From Brevibacillus invocatus (GTDB lineage Bacteria > Bacillota > Bacilli > Brevibacillales > Brevibacillaceae), in assembly GCF_003710915.1 (NCBI RefSeq), contig NZ_RHHR01000042.1, positions 1 through 40,142 of the forward strand: DNA of 40,142 bases, written 5' to 3'. Positions 6,691-17,938 of this stretch are shown here, piece by piece (position 1 is the first letter of the stretch; each line of letters opens with the position of its first letter). The notes under the pieces are model-generated. The model did no database searches, was not told where the DNA came from, and saw only the letters and a program-made list of their open reading frames with translations. Both the position numbers and the translations under genes were made by a program.

Positions 6691-9600
6691 TTACTCTCCC
6701 TGATCCCATTCCATACTAGCCGCTACCTCATCGTATTCTGGCTGTAACTCTGTCCATTCAGGATGGAGCATCCGCAGCGTATGTCCATCCCAGCGATAAC
6801 GTGCAACCGTTACATAGTCGGCGTTTTTCGGACGAATCAGTTCACATATCGCCAGGTGGGAAACCGAATGATAATCGCCCCAAAGCGCCTGCGAGTTCAT
6901 GATGTAGTTGAACCCAAGCTGTTCTACCAACTCGAACATATCGCGGATGTTGTTTTCATCCACACCTGCGAAAGCCTCATCCAGTGAGATGACGCGGGGA
7001 GAGAATTTGTCTGCCTCTTGATAACGGGAAAACACGGCAGAAAAAAGCGGAATGTACATCGCCATCGCCTTCTCGCCACCACTGAACTGGAAAAAATGGC
7101 GGTCGGTCAATTCCTTGGTCGGCTCACCCTCTCTGCGATACCAGAGCTTAAAGCTGAACCATTGGCGATAATCCAGAATTCTTTTCATGACCTGATGCAG
7201 CGTCTCGCCACTAGCCTCTCGCTGAATGGCTACTTCCTGTTTCGCTTTCTCAATTCGCGAACGGAAATGGGTCGTGATTCGCTCGATATCCTGATCTCGC
7301 ATCAGTTTGGGGTCTCGGCGCAGGTAATCTACCAGATCCCTGGTATCCAGTTGGGTTTCATCATCTGCCACAAGCGGAACCCATTTCAGCGAGAACGTGA
7401 GACCACTTGAGCTATCGCGCTGCTGCATCAGTTCGTTCATCCGCTCTACCCACTTCTCCGCGCGGGCGATGCGATGCTTGATCACTCGACCGACACTTTG
7501 CAAAATGACCTCTTCAAAGATTTTTCTGTCTTCTGTCGTGAGGAGAATTCGTTGCAGTTCAATTTCTTGTCCAAGTTTGTCCAAAACAACGTACGGGTGG
7601 GTACGCTTTCCTTCATACTCCAGCACGATGATCCGCCGCTTGGCTCTTGCTTTCAAGTCTTCCCATTCACGGGACCATTCCGTCGTTTCCAAGACTTCAA
7701 CAGATTCCATTGCTTCCTGATTGCCGTCACGATCGGTATAAGCCAACGTATAATCCAGCGATGCCTGATATTCGAGCAAATGAACCTGACGCTCCGTATC
7801 AAATACATTCTGAACCCGGTTGTTGTACGATTCTCGCTCGCGGTTTGCCGCCTGTATTGCGGGCGCTAATGTCTTGACAGATCGGATCGCCAGTTGATCG
7901 AGCTTAAGTACTTCCAATTCTGTTTCCTCAGCTTGAGGTATTTCTTCTGTTTGCTGATCAAGCGTATATCTCCACAGACCGAGCAGGTATTCCTCATGAA
8001 ATACCTTCCGCCATGCTTCGAGCAGATCTGTCTTCTGTTTAAGTAAGGAGTCAACCTCACGCTGCTTCATTTGCAGTTCTCTTACGCTGGCTTCTGTTTG
8101 CCCTTTGGTATGCTGAATCATTTGCAGCTCTTGCGGGATTTGTGTCAGTCGTTCAGCGCAATATCTGATCTTCTGCTGGATTTCCTGTGCGTCGTCGGAA
8201 GCAAGCAGACGCTCGATGCTCTCCAATGCTTTTTCCAAACGCTCTCGCTCACGGATAATCGTATTTTCCTCACCCTTAAGCACATCGTACTCATCGGTAG
8301 CGATAGCGAGCGATTGTTCTGTTTCCCGTAAACGGTGTTGCAGATTTACCTTGTCCCGGTAGGCTACTTCCAGCTTGCGCAAATCCTCAAGATAATATTG
8401 GATGGAGCGGACAGCATGACGCAAGGACTCTTCCTCCATCGGAATAGTCAGACCTTGTCCCATTTGCTTTAGGATATCTCTTTCACGCAGCAATTGTTCC
8501 AGCGCTTTGCGTACTTTTTCGTTCCGCAGTTGAACCTGCTCTTCCCAAATCTCCAATTTTTGCGTGGTTTGGGTCAACGATTGCAACGATGTTATCAGGT
8601 CATCTCCTTTGGGGAGTTGCCCAAGCTCTTCAGCCAGTATCCGCAAATTCGCTTGGGTTTCCTCGATCAATTGAGCAAAGAACGCAATCTCTTGATCGAT
8701 CTCATCCAGTTGCTTTTCCAGGAGCGTTAGCTGTTCTTCCCGATAACGTCTGCGCGCTTCACGGCCAACATATACCGACTTTTCGATGACAGGAGCATTG
8801 CCAAGCAGAACTCCCAAACCAAAACGTCCGTTCTCGCTGATAAAGGTAGAAGCAGCCCTCTGTTGGTCGGGTTGGCACAAAATGGTTTGCAGCACTGCTT
8901 CAATCTCCGCTTTGCCCACTCCGCTTTCTTCTGCTGGGGTAGCGACAAACCATTCCATGATGGTATGGGAAAAAAGTTGGGGATCAGGCAGGATGATCCG
9001 ATCTTTTACCTGCTCTGACCAGCTTGCTATTTTCTGAACATGCGATTCGGAAACGATCAGTGCATCAAGTAACCCAGCTTCTGTCAGGGCTGACTCAATT
9101 TGTGCCCGCATCGCAGGAGTGACTTCCTCTCGAAACTCAACGGCAGCATAGAGCGGGATATGAGGAATTTGTTCAGATTGCAACCATTGTCTTGCTTGTT
9201 CTATTTGTTCATTGCGTGGAGGCTCTGGATCTTTTTTCTCCCGCCACGTCTTGTGCAGTGCTACTATCTGCGAACGCTGCTTGTGTTTTTCCTGTTGTTC
9301 GCGCTGTACATCCCCAAGCTTGTCGCGCAGTGTTTGCCTCACTTGCTCATTCGCTTTCATCACTGGCTCACGAACATCATCATAGCGGTGGTTCTCCTCA
9401 AAATGAGAGACTCGGTGAATCACCTCTCGAACGGAATCTGGCTGCAAACGAAGCAGTTGTACGCCCCCCTGCCACTCATGGAAGGAGGAAATCAGGCGTT
9501 CTTTCTCCTCTTCCACGACACGCTCCCATTTTTGTTTGGTAAACACCAGCTCGTCCACCTGCTTGCGTGCTTCTCCCAATTCCTGCTCCGCCTCTTGCTT

Positions 9601-10983
9601 CACTCGTACTGCCGCACTCACCTTTTGCGCCTGCTCAAGCGATTGCTGAACCCTGTTTCGGTAGTCACTCGCTTCTTTTTGCCACAATTCCATAGAATAT
9701 CCGGCGCGGGCCCGTTCAAACTCGCCACGGGCTACTTCATGTGCGGGAAACTCATTTTCGCTTGATTCCTGCTCCAGGCTCTCAAGTAAATCCGTTATTT
9801 CCTTGTCGGCTTCCCTGATTTTCAACTCACAATCATCGATAACTCGGCGAAGTTGTGCCATCTGTTGCCGTTTTCCATCTCTGGCCTGCTGCTTTTCCTT
9901 GCCCCGTCGGATTTGTTCTTGCTTGTCCGCTTCCAGTTTTACCTTTTCTTTGGCGGCACGCATCAGATCATGATCCCGAAGCTGTTCGTGTTCATAGTGG
10001 AGTTGTTGTTCTTCTGCCTGCAGTACGTGAATATGATTCGCAAATTCTTCCAGTTTGGCTTGCTCATCCGTTACGTTTTGTGTGAACTGCGCTTTGCGGT
10101 GCTCTGTCTTTTGCACCTCTGCCAGCGCTTCTGTCAACCCCTTGGCTTTGTCGTACCAAATGTATCGGTTGTACGCCGTATACTCCCTGACAATCCGCGC
10201 CAATGATTTATGATCCCGCTCCAAATGCTCCAGCTGCAGCTTGGTTCGATCCATCGATTCGATGGCATCGGAGAGCGGTCGTAATTCTTCATCCGACAAA
10301 CCCGGCAAAGCGTGCTCCAGAATGTTGTAGATGACGGTAGGCTTAAAATCCTTGGATAGCTTGGGACTGCGCAACTGGATGAGCAATTTGATTAAATCCT
10401 CATAAGCTTCCGGCGATTGAAACCCGAAGAGCAGCTTGTTCACCATTTCCGCGTACTCTCCTTGTGAAAATACCACCCGTCCACCTGCTCCAATTCTCTT
10501 TTCCAGCTCTCTTTTGCCCAGCGGAATCCGATCGTCCTTTTGCAATTCGGCGTTATATTCTTTGTTGTAGAGCGAAAAGTCGATTCCCACTCGACGATTG
10601 TCCTGAATGGAAAATCCCCAAAAATCCATCGAAGCGTTGCGCTTGGCCTTTAACCCAATCCCGATCGTCAAATACTGGCTGCTCATCGGCTTCATGAACT
10701 CCAGATACAAATACCCGGTTCGTTCATCATAGCCTGTGACCTCTTTCTCTCCCAACAAGTAATCTTCCATCCGCCTCGCCTTGGAGCCAAACGGGTCAAG
10801 GCGATCAGGACTTTTCTTGCCATCCAGTACGACAGGAATCAGGCTTTGCATGGTAACCGATTTCCCCGATCCATTCGTCCCGCGCAACAAGAGCTTGCCG
10901 TCCGCAAATTCAAATGCTTCTTCATCGTAATACCAAAAGTTGACCAACCCTGCCCGTGAAAGCTGCCATCTATTCGTTTCCAT
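6691..10983 (-). CDS. jetC: Wadjet component JetC (SMC/MukB-like ATPase)
   Basis: SMC-like motor of the Wadjet complex. Residues 35-42 form the Walker A motif GTNGSGKS; the middle is long heptad-rich coiled coil interrupted by a hinge-like globular part (about residues 600-780); the C-terminal head has the signature motif FSGGEKAMAM (1300-1309) and Walker B VISLDEAF (1331-1338). At 1430 residues it matches TIGR02680-type proteins. It extrudes DNA loops and senses circular DNA size, then hands plasmids to JetD. It overlaps the end of jetB by 14 bp. The open frames on the opposite strand here are shadows of the repetitive coiled-coil codons. Confidence 0.92.
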   Translation of the reverse strand: METNRWQLSRAGLVNFWYYDEEAFEFADGKLLLRGTNGSGKSVTMQSLIPVVLDGKKSPDRLDPFGSKARRMEDYLLGEKEVTGYDERTGYLYLEFMKPMSSQYLTIGIGLKAKRNASMDFWGFSIQDNRRVGIDFSLYNKEYNAELQKDDRIPLGKRELEKRIGAGGRVVFSQGEYAEMVNKLLFGFQSPEAYEDLIKLLIQLRSPKLSKDFKPTVIYNILEHALPGLSDEELRPLSDAIESMDRTKLQLEHLERDHKSLARIVREYTAYNRYIWYDKAKGLTEALAEVQKTEHRKAQFTQNVTDEQAKLEEFANHIHVLQAEEQQLHYEHEQLRDHDLMRAAKEKVKLEADKQEQIRRGKEKQQARDGKRQQMAQLRRVIDDCELKIREADKEITDLLESLEQESSENEFPAHEVARGEFERARAGYSMELWQKEASDYRNRVQQSLEQAQKVSAAVRVKQEAEQELGEARKQVDELVFTKQKWERVVEEEKERLISSFHEWQGGVQLLRLQPDSVREVIHRVSHFEENHRYDDVREPVMKANEQVRQTLRDKLGDVQREQQEKHKQRSQIVALHKTWREKKDPEPPRNEQIEQARQWLQSEQIPHIPLYAAVEFREEVTPAMRAQIESALTEAGLLDALIVSESHVQKIASWSEQVKDRIILPDPQLFSHTIMEWFVATPAEESGVGKAEIEAVLQTILCQPDQQRAASTFISENGRFGLGVLLGNAPVIEKSVYVGREARRRYREEQLTLLEKQLDEIDQEIAFFAQLIEETQANLRILAEELGQLPKGDDLITSLQSLTQTTQKLEIWEEQVQLRNEKVRKALEQLLRERDILKQMGQGLTIPMEEESLRHAVRSIQYYLEDLRKLEVAYRDKVNLQHRLRETEQSLAIATDEYDVLKGEENTIIRERERLEKALESIERLLASDDAQEIQQKIRYCAERLTQIPQELQMIQHTKGQTEASVRELQMKQREVDSLLKQKTDLLEAWRKVFHEEYLLGLWRYTLDQQTEEIPQAEETELEVLKLDQLAIRSVKTLAPAIQAANRERESYNNRVQNVFDTERQVHLLEYQASLDYTLAYTDRDGNQEAMESVEVLETTEWSREWEDLKARAKRRIIVLEYEGKRTHPYVVLDKLGQEIELQRILLTTEDRKIFEEVILQSVGRVIKHRIARAEKWVERMNELMQQRDSSSGLTFSLKWVPLVADDETQLDTRDLVDYLRRDPKLMRDQDIERITTHFRSRIEKAKQEVAIQREASGETLHQVMKRILDYRQWFSFKLWYRREGEPTKELTDRHFFQFSGGEKAMAMYIPLFSAVFSRYQEADKFSPRVISLDEAFAGVDENNIRDMFELVEQLGFNYIMNSQALWGDYHSVSHLAICELIRPKNADYVTVARYRWDGHTLRMLHPEWTELQPEYDEVAASMEWDQGE

Positions 10984-12187
10984 CTTGCGAATTCACTCCT
11001 TTCTGCCGTTTTTTCTCATAGTCCTCCGGGTACCTCGCTATGATTCGTCCCAGACTTGGCATCAATACAATCAGTCCGTCTGTCCCGTCCTCTTGTGCCA
11101 TTCCCCACAACTTAAGCTCATTCAATAATTGAGCGGACAATGCTTTTGGCGACATGTCACGAATTGCTTTGCCCCAGCCATGTCCATAGGTTTCCTTGCA
11201 TTCGTGCAGTAGTGTCTCGTAATCTACTTGTGTCATCAGTATTCGTCCGTCTTTTTGGATCGTACATGTGCCGTCCGCTGTTTTTTCCCTTACCGTTCTG
11301 GCAAAAAACAATACCACATCACTAATCGCACGACTGTCCGGAAAGATCGTAGCCGCTTGATGCTTCTCATGCAGCACGAGCATTGCGTCTTTCGCGTATA
11401 ATTCCAGGGACAGACCCAATGTCTCATCAAAATCACGTGCGATCACATTGCGCTGATTACGCAGGTATAACCAGTCTCCGTCGTGCAGCTCTTCCTCCCG
11501 CACTACCGGAGAGAGCAGCAATTGGCGATACACCCGATACCTTCTGGCCAGCGTTTCGTTATCTGGCTGGGATACCTGCAATACCTCGTCTATGGATTGA
11601 AAATGGGTCAAGTCTTTTGGATACGCGCGCAAAAAGTACTTGACCAGCGGAGTTACTTCATACAAAACCTCGGCAGATTCAGTCATGGCAAACCCTTGTT
11701 CATCGCCATCCACCATTTTGAGCAAATACCACTCTTTTGCCTGCTGCAACACGCGAACGAGTGACTTTCGGTGCTCGTAATTGGTCCAGACGACGGATTC
11801 CGGGCCGGGGTAGGTGCTTTTCAGTTCTTCGGCAATTTCAGATAAAAGAAATTGGTCATCGATGCTTTTTCCTTCGAGATAGGCCAGCAACAAGCAAAAC
11901 ATCACGTAATCCCGCACTTCAAAAAAGGAGTCAATTCCCATCCAGGGTGCAGGTTGGGTATTCAAAAACTTTTCCAGCTTTACAAATTCATAGTGAACAA
12001 TCAGACGAAACCCCAGCTTTTCCTGAAAAAACTGGCGCAGAATCGTTTCTCGCTCCCGAACAGACTGATACCTGACGATGTCACTCCTGGGGATCCAGAA
12101 GCGCTCCAACAATTCCCATGCAGCCTCTTGTGCCATATCGTCAAAGCTTGCGGCATATTTGCTTTCTGTTTTTTGTAGCTCGCTCAC
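10970..12187 (-). CDS. jetB: Wadjet component JetB (MukE-like, TIGR02678/DUF2398 type)
   Basis: The kite-type (winged-helix) accessory subunit that bridges JetA and JetC. It has 405 residues. Its N-terminal pattern, a helix with ERETILRQFF then EKLGFRLIVHYEFVKLEK and a following RDYVMFCLLLAYLEGK, fits the TIGR02678 group (recognised by pattern, not by search). The start codon overlaps the jetA stop (ATGA, 4 bp) and its end overlaps jetC, so expression is translationally coupled. No transmembrane or signal sequence; cytoplasmic. Confidence 0.82.
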   Translation of the reverse strand: MSELQKTESKYAASFDDMAQEAAWELLERFWIPRSDIVRYQSVRERETILRQFFQEKLGFRLIVHYEFVKLEKFLNTQPAPWMGIDSFFEVRDYVMFCLLLAYLEGKSIDDQFLLSEIAEELKSTYPGPESVVWTNYEHRKSLVRVLQQAKEWYLLKMVDGDEQGFAMTESAEVLYEVTPLVKYFLRAYPKDLTHFQSIDEVLQVSQPDNETLARRYRVYRQLLLSPVVREEELHDGDWLYLRNQRNVIARDFDETLGLSLELYAKDAMLVLHEKHQAATIFPDSRAISDVVLFFARTVREKTADGTCTIQKDGRILMTQVDYETLLHECKETYGHGWGKAIRDMSPKALSAQLLNELKLWGMAQEDGTDGLIVLMPSLGRIIARYPEDYEKKRQKGVNSQDGNE

Positions 12188-13764
12188 TTGCTTGCTCCCT
12201 TCACCTGATCGTCAAAATAGATCACAAAATCAGGCATGTCCAGCACACCATCCGTACACTGCAATTGAATCCGCTGGTTGTTCCCCAGATCCATCACCTT
12301 GAAGCGTCGGCCTTCCTCCGTCTTGCCTTCTCGTGTGGGAGAGGCCATGCTTTTGCCGATCCAACCAAGCAAGGTTTGTCGCACAAATGGCTCCACAACA
12401 GGTAATTCGGCAATACGTACCCGGCCTGACGCAAAGATTTTATCCAGAATTTCTTTTTGCTGCTGCTTCTGTATCAGGTATTTTTGCAACATTGCCGTCT
12501 TTTCTTCCTGTTTGTTTTCAATTCGACTGGCGCGTGTCCGCTCGCGAAACTCACGAATTCGCGGCTTGATCATCAGTTCGCCAGGTTTGGTGTCCCAGAT
12601 GGCAGCATAAATATCCTCTGTATTTTTCTCTGACTCCGTCCACAGATGGCGCATGTGAGACAAGCCAAAAATGGCAGCTGACAAACAATCTGCCTCTTCT
12701 TTTCTTTCGAGAGACGCAAACCATTTGGCGACATACAGGTAATCCGTCCTCCGGCTGCGCATACTGGTATGCCGCTCTCCCATGCGCTGGGCATATCGGG
12801 TGATGCGGCGAATCGCTTCGTTCGTTTCCCTCTGCAAATCTTCCAAATCGCTGTTGTTTCCAGCCTGATCACCCAAAAACCACTGCCGCACTCCCGCCCA
12901 CTGATCGCTATACCTGCGAAGCAATTCCTCTTGAGACTGTTGCGGCTGGTCAAAGCGAGGAATGGTCCGTTCATAGTCGGCTACTCTACCGAAAACGGAA
13001 TCGAGCAGTACAGGATCTACCGAAGAGAGAATTCCCTCGATCTGGAAGGAACTACGTTGCAAGCCAAGCATAAACCTGCGCAGGTAGTCGGTCACCTGAT
13101 CTTTGTACACCAGAAATTGTTCGGTCATCATCGCGTCTTCTACCTGCACGCTATCCAGACTGGCGAGATAGTCTCGTGCATTGTTGGTGACTCGCTGAAA
13201 CTGGACGTACAGATCTGTCCACCACTGATGCACTTTTTCATCTTGCCATTCTTCTATCTCATAGCGAATTCGCTCCCCCTGTCTTGGCGGGAGGACATAA
13301 CGGATCGGACGAGTAAGCGGTTCCAGCACCTCTACCAGTTTATCAAATTGAGCCGCTTCCAATGCTCCTCCATAGGAAGTACCCAAATCCTCCAATTCGT
13401 CTACTAATCGTTCCAGGCGAATGGTGTAGGGAGTAGCTTGGTAGCGATACCGCTTCTTTTTGAAATCCTCAATTTTGGCTACCTTCCCCGATTGTTTTCG
13501 TTCAAGGTTTCGCCATTCATACAACTGCTGCAGATCGTTTTGCAAAAGCTCGTCTGTATAGCTTGCTGCTTCTTCAGGCATCAGCCGTTCCTTCACCGCC
13601 TGCAAAATTTCCTCTGGTCGCAACCAGTGGTGAAAGCGTTGCTGTTGTTCATAAAAATAACGAAGGATGGCCCGGTATCGGTAGGTGTTGTCCACTGCCA
13701 GATACTTTGCCTCGATCAGCTGCTTGTATGTTTTTCTCGGATGACTGTTTTGACCATCGTACAT
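12184..13764 (-). CDS. jetA: Wadjet component JetA (kleisin-like, TIGR02677/DUF2397 type)
   Basis: The kleisin/MukF-like subunit that links the heads of the JetC dimer. The N-terminal region (KYLAVDNTYRYRAILRYFYEQ, here shortened) is a winged-helix domain typical of TIGR02677 proteins; long helical segments follow. The frame is open to 14082, but the ATG at 13764 (protein begins MYDGQNSHPRK, 526 residues) has AGGTGA 6 bp upstream and leaves room for the promoter at 13834-13860; the extra N-terminal residues of the long frame are not protein-like. It is the first gene of jetABCD. Gene order and overlaps match known Wadjet operons; the type III assignment rests on recalled family names. Confidence 0.83.
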   Translation of the reverse strand: MYDGQNSHPRKTYKQLIEAKYLAVDNTYRYRAILRYFYEQQQRFHHWLRPEEILQAVKERLMPEEAASYTDELLQNDLQQLYEWRNLERKQSGKVAKIEDFKKKRYRYQATPYTIRLERLVDELEDLGTSYGGALEAAQFDKLVEVLEPLTRPIRYVLPPRQGERIRYEIEEWQDEKVHQWWTDLYVQFQRVTNNARDYLASLDSVQVEDAMMTEQFLVYKDQVTDYLRRFMLGLQRSSFQIEGILSSVDPVLLDSVFGRVADYERTIPRFDQPQQSQEELLRRYSDQWAGVRQWFLGDQAGNNSDLEDLQRETNEAIRRITRYAQRMGERHTSMRSRRTDYLYVAKWFASLERKEEADCLSAAIFGLSHMRHLWTESEKNTEDIYAAIWDTKPGELMIKPRIREFRERTRASRIENKQEEKTAMLQKYLIQKQQQKEILDKIFASGRVRIAELPVVEPFVRQTLLGWIGKSMASPTREGKTEEGRRFKVMDLGNNQRIQLQCTDGVLDMPDFVIYFDDQVKGASK

Positions 13765-13833
13765 GAGATTCACCTGCTTTTTGCGTACATTCATGTTCAC
13801 AGTATCGTATATTTTGAATTTTGTATTCCTTTC

Positions 13834-13860
13834 ATTATAGCGAATTTTAGAGAGGGTGAA
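13834..13860 (-). promoter_or_regulatory. Promoter of the jetABCD operon
   Basis: On the minus strand a perfect TATAAT (13834-13839) lies downstream of TTCACC (13855-13860) with a short 15-bp spacer. Transcription would start near 13827, giving a roughly 60-base leader before the jetA ribosome-binding site. The weak -35 suggests modest or regulated expression. Confidence 0.5.
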
Positions 13861-14063
13861 GGAGAGAATTGGTGTGAAATTTTGGGTATTGCGCACAAAG
13901 AGCATATTTTCTGGCGGGTGCCTCGGCCCCAAAGGTAAGTGGACAACCGATCGCGAGCAATACATTACGGAGAGGTTGGCACAAACTTGGTCCAGACAAA
14001 GATCACCTTCGAGGATTATTTGGAGGATGCCTGCTCCAGTCCGTGAAGAGCATTCAAGCATAG

Positions 14064-14294
14064 ATGAGTCGGCAGATGACATTGAATTTCAAAGAAAGTA
14101 CCTGGCAAGCTGTAAATTGTGATAATGACGACAGTCAGGGGAAGGTGACAGCGGAGCAACTCCGCGGTGAATATCTAGGGCTTTGGAACACCACACATAC
14201 CGGCGTGCTTGTAGGGCAGAGATATATGGAAGCGGTAGAAAGAATCATTGAATGGCTGAAAAGATATGCATTGTCCTGCGAACAAAGACAATAA
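14064..14294 (+). CDS. Hypothetical protein, possibly a remnant
   Basis: A 76-codon frame divergent from jetA. Its second half (VTAEQLRGEYLGLWNTTHTG, then GQRYMEAVERIIEWLKR) has the composition and amphipathic helices of a real protein; its first part is less convincing and no good ribosome-binding site precedes the ATG. Just upstream in another frame is a plausible coding stretch ending KITFEDYLEDACSSP and a stop at 14045, so this may be one gene broken by a frameshift. I do not recognise a family. Confidence 0.3.
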   Translation: MSRQMTLNFKESTWQAVNCDNDDSQGKVTAEQLRGEYLGLWNTTHTGVLVGQRYMEAVERIIEWLKRYALSCEQRQ

Positions 14295-14554
14295 AATATA
14301 GCTTTTGCTCGCCGTTATTTTTTGATTAACTAGCGAACTCGTCGTATCGTGAGGCGCAGTCTATTATTCTGAATATTTTTAAAACTAAATAAAGGAAAAA
14401 CGCGACATCATCCTGAATTAGTGTACATAAACATGGTTGGCCGAGATAATTATGAGTTGTCCTAACAACTACTTGCTGAAACGTAAAGTTTGTCTCTGTT
14501 CCCAAGAATCCTGGTTTATTCTTCCTACTGCTATCATATGATTAGGAGGACTGA
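14295..14554. other. Gene-free interval
   Basis: About 260 bp without convincing coding sequence, RNA gene or strong terminator. It separates the defence block from the katG region. Confidence 0.4.
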
Positions 14555-14695
14555 TTGAGTTTTAAGGGCACCGTTATGAAGTCATTCGCTCACCAATATG
14601 GTAATGGAATGGTTGAAAACGTTGAATCAATCCAAGAAGGCAATCAAAGCGAAAAAAACAAGTTGATTTTCCCTGAAAATAATAATATAAATTAA
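14555..14695 (+). CDS. Possible small protein upstream of katG
   Basis: A 46-codon frame beginning TTG with AGGAGGA (14544-14550) just upstream, too short for routine gene calls. It reads KGTVMKSFAHQYGNGMVENV, later NKLIFPENNNIN and a stop at 14693-14695. The pattern H-x-YGNGMV-x-V ... LIFP is like a small Tudor/KOW-type beta barrel found at the end of UvrD/PcrA-like proteins, so it may be the tail of a lost gene. Its last codons overlap the katG promoter. The spacing of the ribosome-binding site (4 bp) is slightly short. Confidence 0.3.
   Translation: MSFKGTVMKSFAHQYGNGMVENVESIQEGNQSEKNKLIFPENNNIN
14663..14691 (+). promoter_or_regulatory. katG promoter
   Basis: TTGATT (14663-14668), a 17-bp spacer and TATAAA (14686-14691). 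The start of transcription (about 14698) falls inside the first AT-rich palindrome described next, a placement suited to repression. Confidence 0.6.
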
Positions 14696-14734
14696 ATAAG
14701 AATTATTATCATATGAATTTAATTCTAATTATAA
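14695..14734 (+). promoter_or_regulatory. PerR/Fur-like operator pair in front of katG
   Basis: Two AT-rich imperfect palindromes: AATAAGAATTATTAT (14695-14709) and TTAATTCTAATTATAA (14719-14734). The second, read on the minus strand, starts TTATAATTA, identical to the first nine bases of the Bacillus PerR consensus TTATAATNATTATAA. PerR control of katA/katG-type genes is established in Bacillales. Fur or Zur cannot be excluded by eye. Confidence 0.5.
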
Positions 14735-16927
<2,193 letters not shown>

Positions 16928-16958
16928 CGGATACTTCGTGAGTCTCCAAACACCATAA

Positions 16959-17005
16959 GAAAAAAAGCAAAGAGTAGTATGAGTTGTTGAATACTGCTCT
17001 TTGCT
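16959..17005. terminator. Hairpin after katG
   Basis: AGCAAAGAGTAGTAT (16966-16980) pairs imperfectly with ATACTGCTCTTTGCT (16991-17005). The A-run at 16959-16965 makes it a better terminator for minus-strand transcripts; on the plus strand the T-run is missing. Confidence 0.45.
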
Positions 17006-17263
17006 TCATGTTATGGTTTTGAAAGTTCACTTTTGAAGTTCAGAACTGCTTATCATTTGGCTCTTTTGTTGAGGCATTTACAGCTTCCTTTCGAGTCTCC
17101 TTCGTTAAGTTATGCAAACCTAGGAATAGTTGAAAGGCATGATACTGACAAGTGCTTTTTTTTGCGTCCCCAAAAGTAACGGCGAAATTTTCAGTCTATT
17201 GCCTCCAGTGAGTGTGGTAAATTGCCTTGGAGAATAGGTATACTAAAAAAGAAATTAAATTGA
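17006..17263. other. Gap between katG and the chimeric pseudogene
   Basis: No intact gene. On the minus strand 17040-17195 is open for 52 codons (including CQYHAFQLFLGLHNLTKETR) without a start codon; it may be another relic but I do not recognise it. Confidence 0.3.
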
Positions 17264-17938
17264 ATGCTGAAAAACGCCTTTGAGGCTATTCCGGGAAAAG
17301 GCTCCATCCATATTGAGCACTGGTCAACGGAAGACGAAGTGATTGTTTGTATCCAAGACAGCTGCGTAGGCATCCCGCCAGAAAAGCTTGGCTTATTGGG
17401 CACGCCGTTCTTTACGACGAAAGAAAACGGTACCGGGATGGGGATGACTCTCGCTTTCAAGCTGGAATGGATCCAGGCCGTCCGGCGCGTCATGTGGGAT
17501 TATCTCTACAATTGCGATCGCCTGAACAATCAAAAAAATAGTAAGGAACATTATTACAACTTGGAGAAAAACATCAACCAGTTAATGGATCAATTCCTCA
17601 ATCAATTCTTTATCAGCTACTCGCTATTCAAAGACGACCTGATCCGAGCGCAGCGAGAAATCGTTGAGGATCTGTCGGTTCCGATTATTCCATTGACGCG
17701 GACGACTTCCATTCTGCCGCTGATCGGTAATATTGACGAGGTCAGGGCGAACACCATCGAGGACAAGGTCATTTCGCAAATCGGCAATGATCGGATCGAA
17801 ACGTTAATCATTGATTTGTCAGGCGTGATGGAGATGGAGGCCGATGTCGTTAGAAAGCCAAGCTTGGATAATTGCAGACTCGAAATAACAAAAGACGAAA
17901 CCACTCCGAAAAAAAAGAGTGGTTTTGACTTTTTATGA
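17264..17938 (+). pseudogene. Chimeric remnant: sensor kinase ATPase domain joined to an RsbR-like STAS protein
   Basis: The first 70 residues are the C-terminal half of a sporulation-type histidine kinase catalytic domain: MLKNAFEAIPGKG (N-box), VGIPPEKLGLLGTPFFTTK (G1 region) and NGTGMGM (G2). An in-frame stop precedes the ATG, and the kinase tail is missing. From about residue 75 the sequence changes to an RsbR-type stressosome protein: MWDYLYNC, MDQFLNQFFISYSLFKDDLI, EDLSVPIIPL (start of the STAS domain) and IIDLSGVMEMEADVV. The STAS domain is cut off there. So two unrelated signalling genes are joined by a deletion, in frame, and both ends are truncated. A functional product is unlikely. 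A good terminator closes it. Confidence 0.75.
17898..17935. terminator. Bidirectional terminator
   Basis: AAACCACTC (17898-17906) pairs with GAGTGGTTT (17917-17925), followed by TGACTTTTT on the plus strand; the A8 loop and flanking sequence give a T-run on the minus strand too. It separates the chimeric pseudogene from the convergent DUF2306 gene. Confidence 0.8.

Noticed and set aside
9100..9765. A 221-codon plus-strand ORF opposite jetC
   Set aside because: It is antisense to the coiled-coil of jetC, whose repetitive codons leave the opposite strand open; it has low-complexity Leu/Phe-rich content and no ribosome-binding site.
12769..13407. A 212-codon plus-strand ORF opposite jetA
   Set aside because: Antisense to a well supported jetA; no translation signals.
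13765..14082. Longer N-terminus for JetA
   Set aside because: The extra residues are not protein-like, include the promoter region and lack a ribosome-binding site, whereas 13764 has one.
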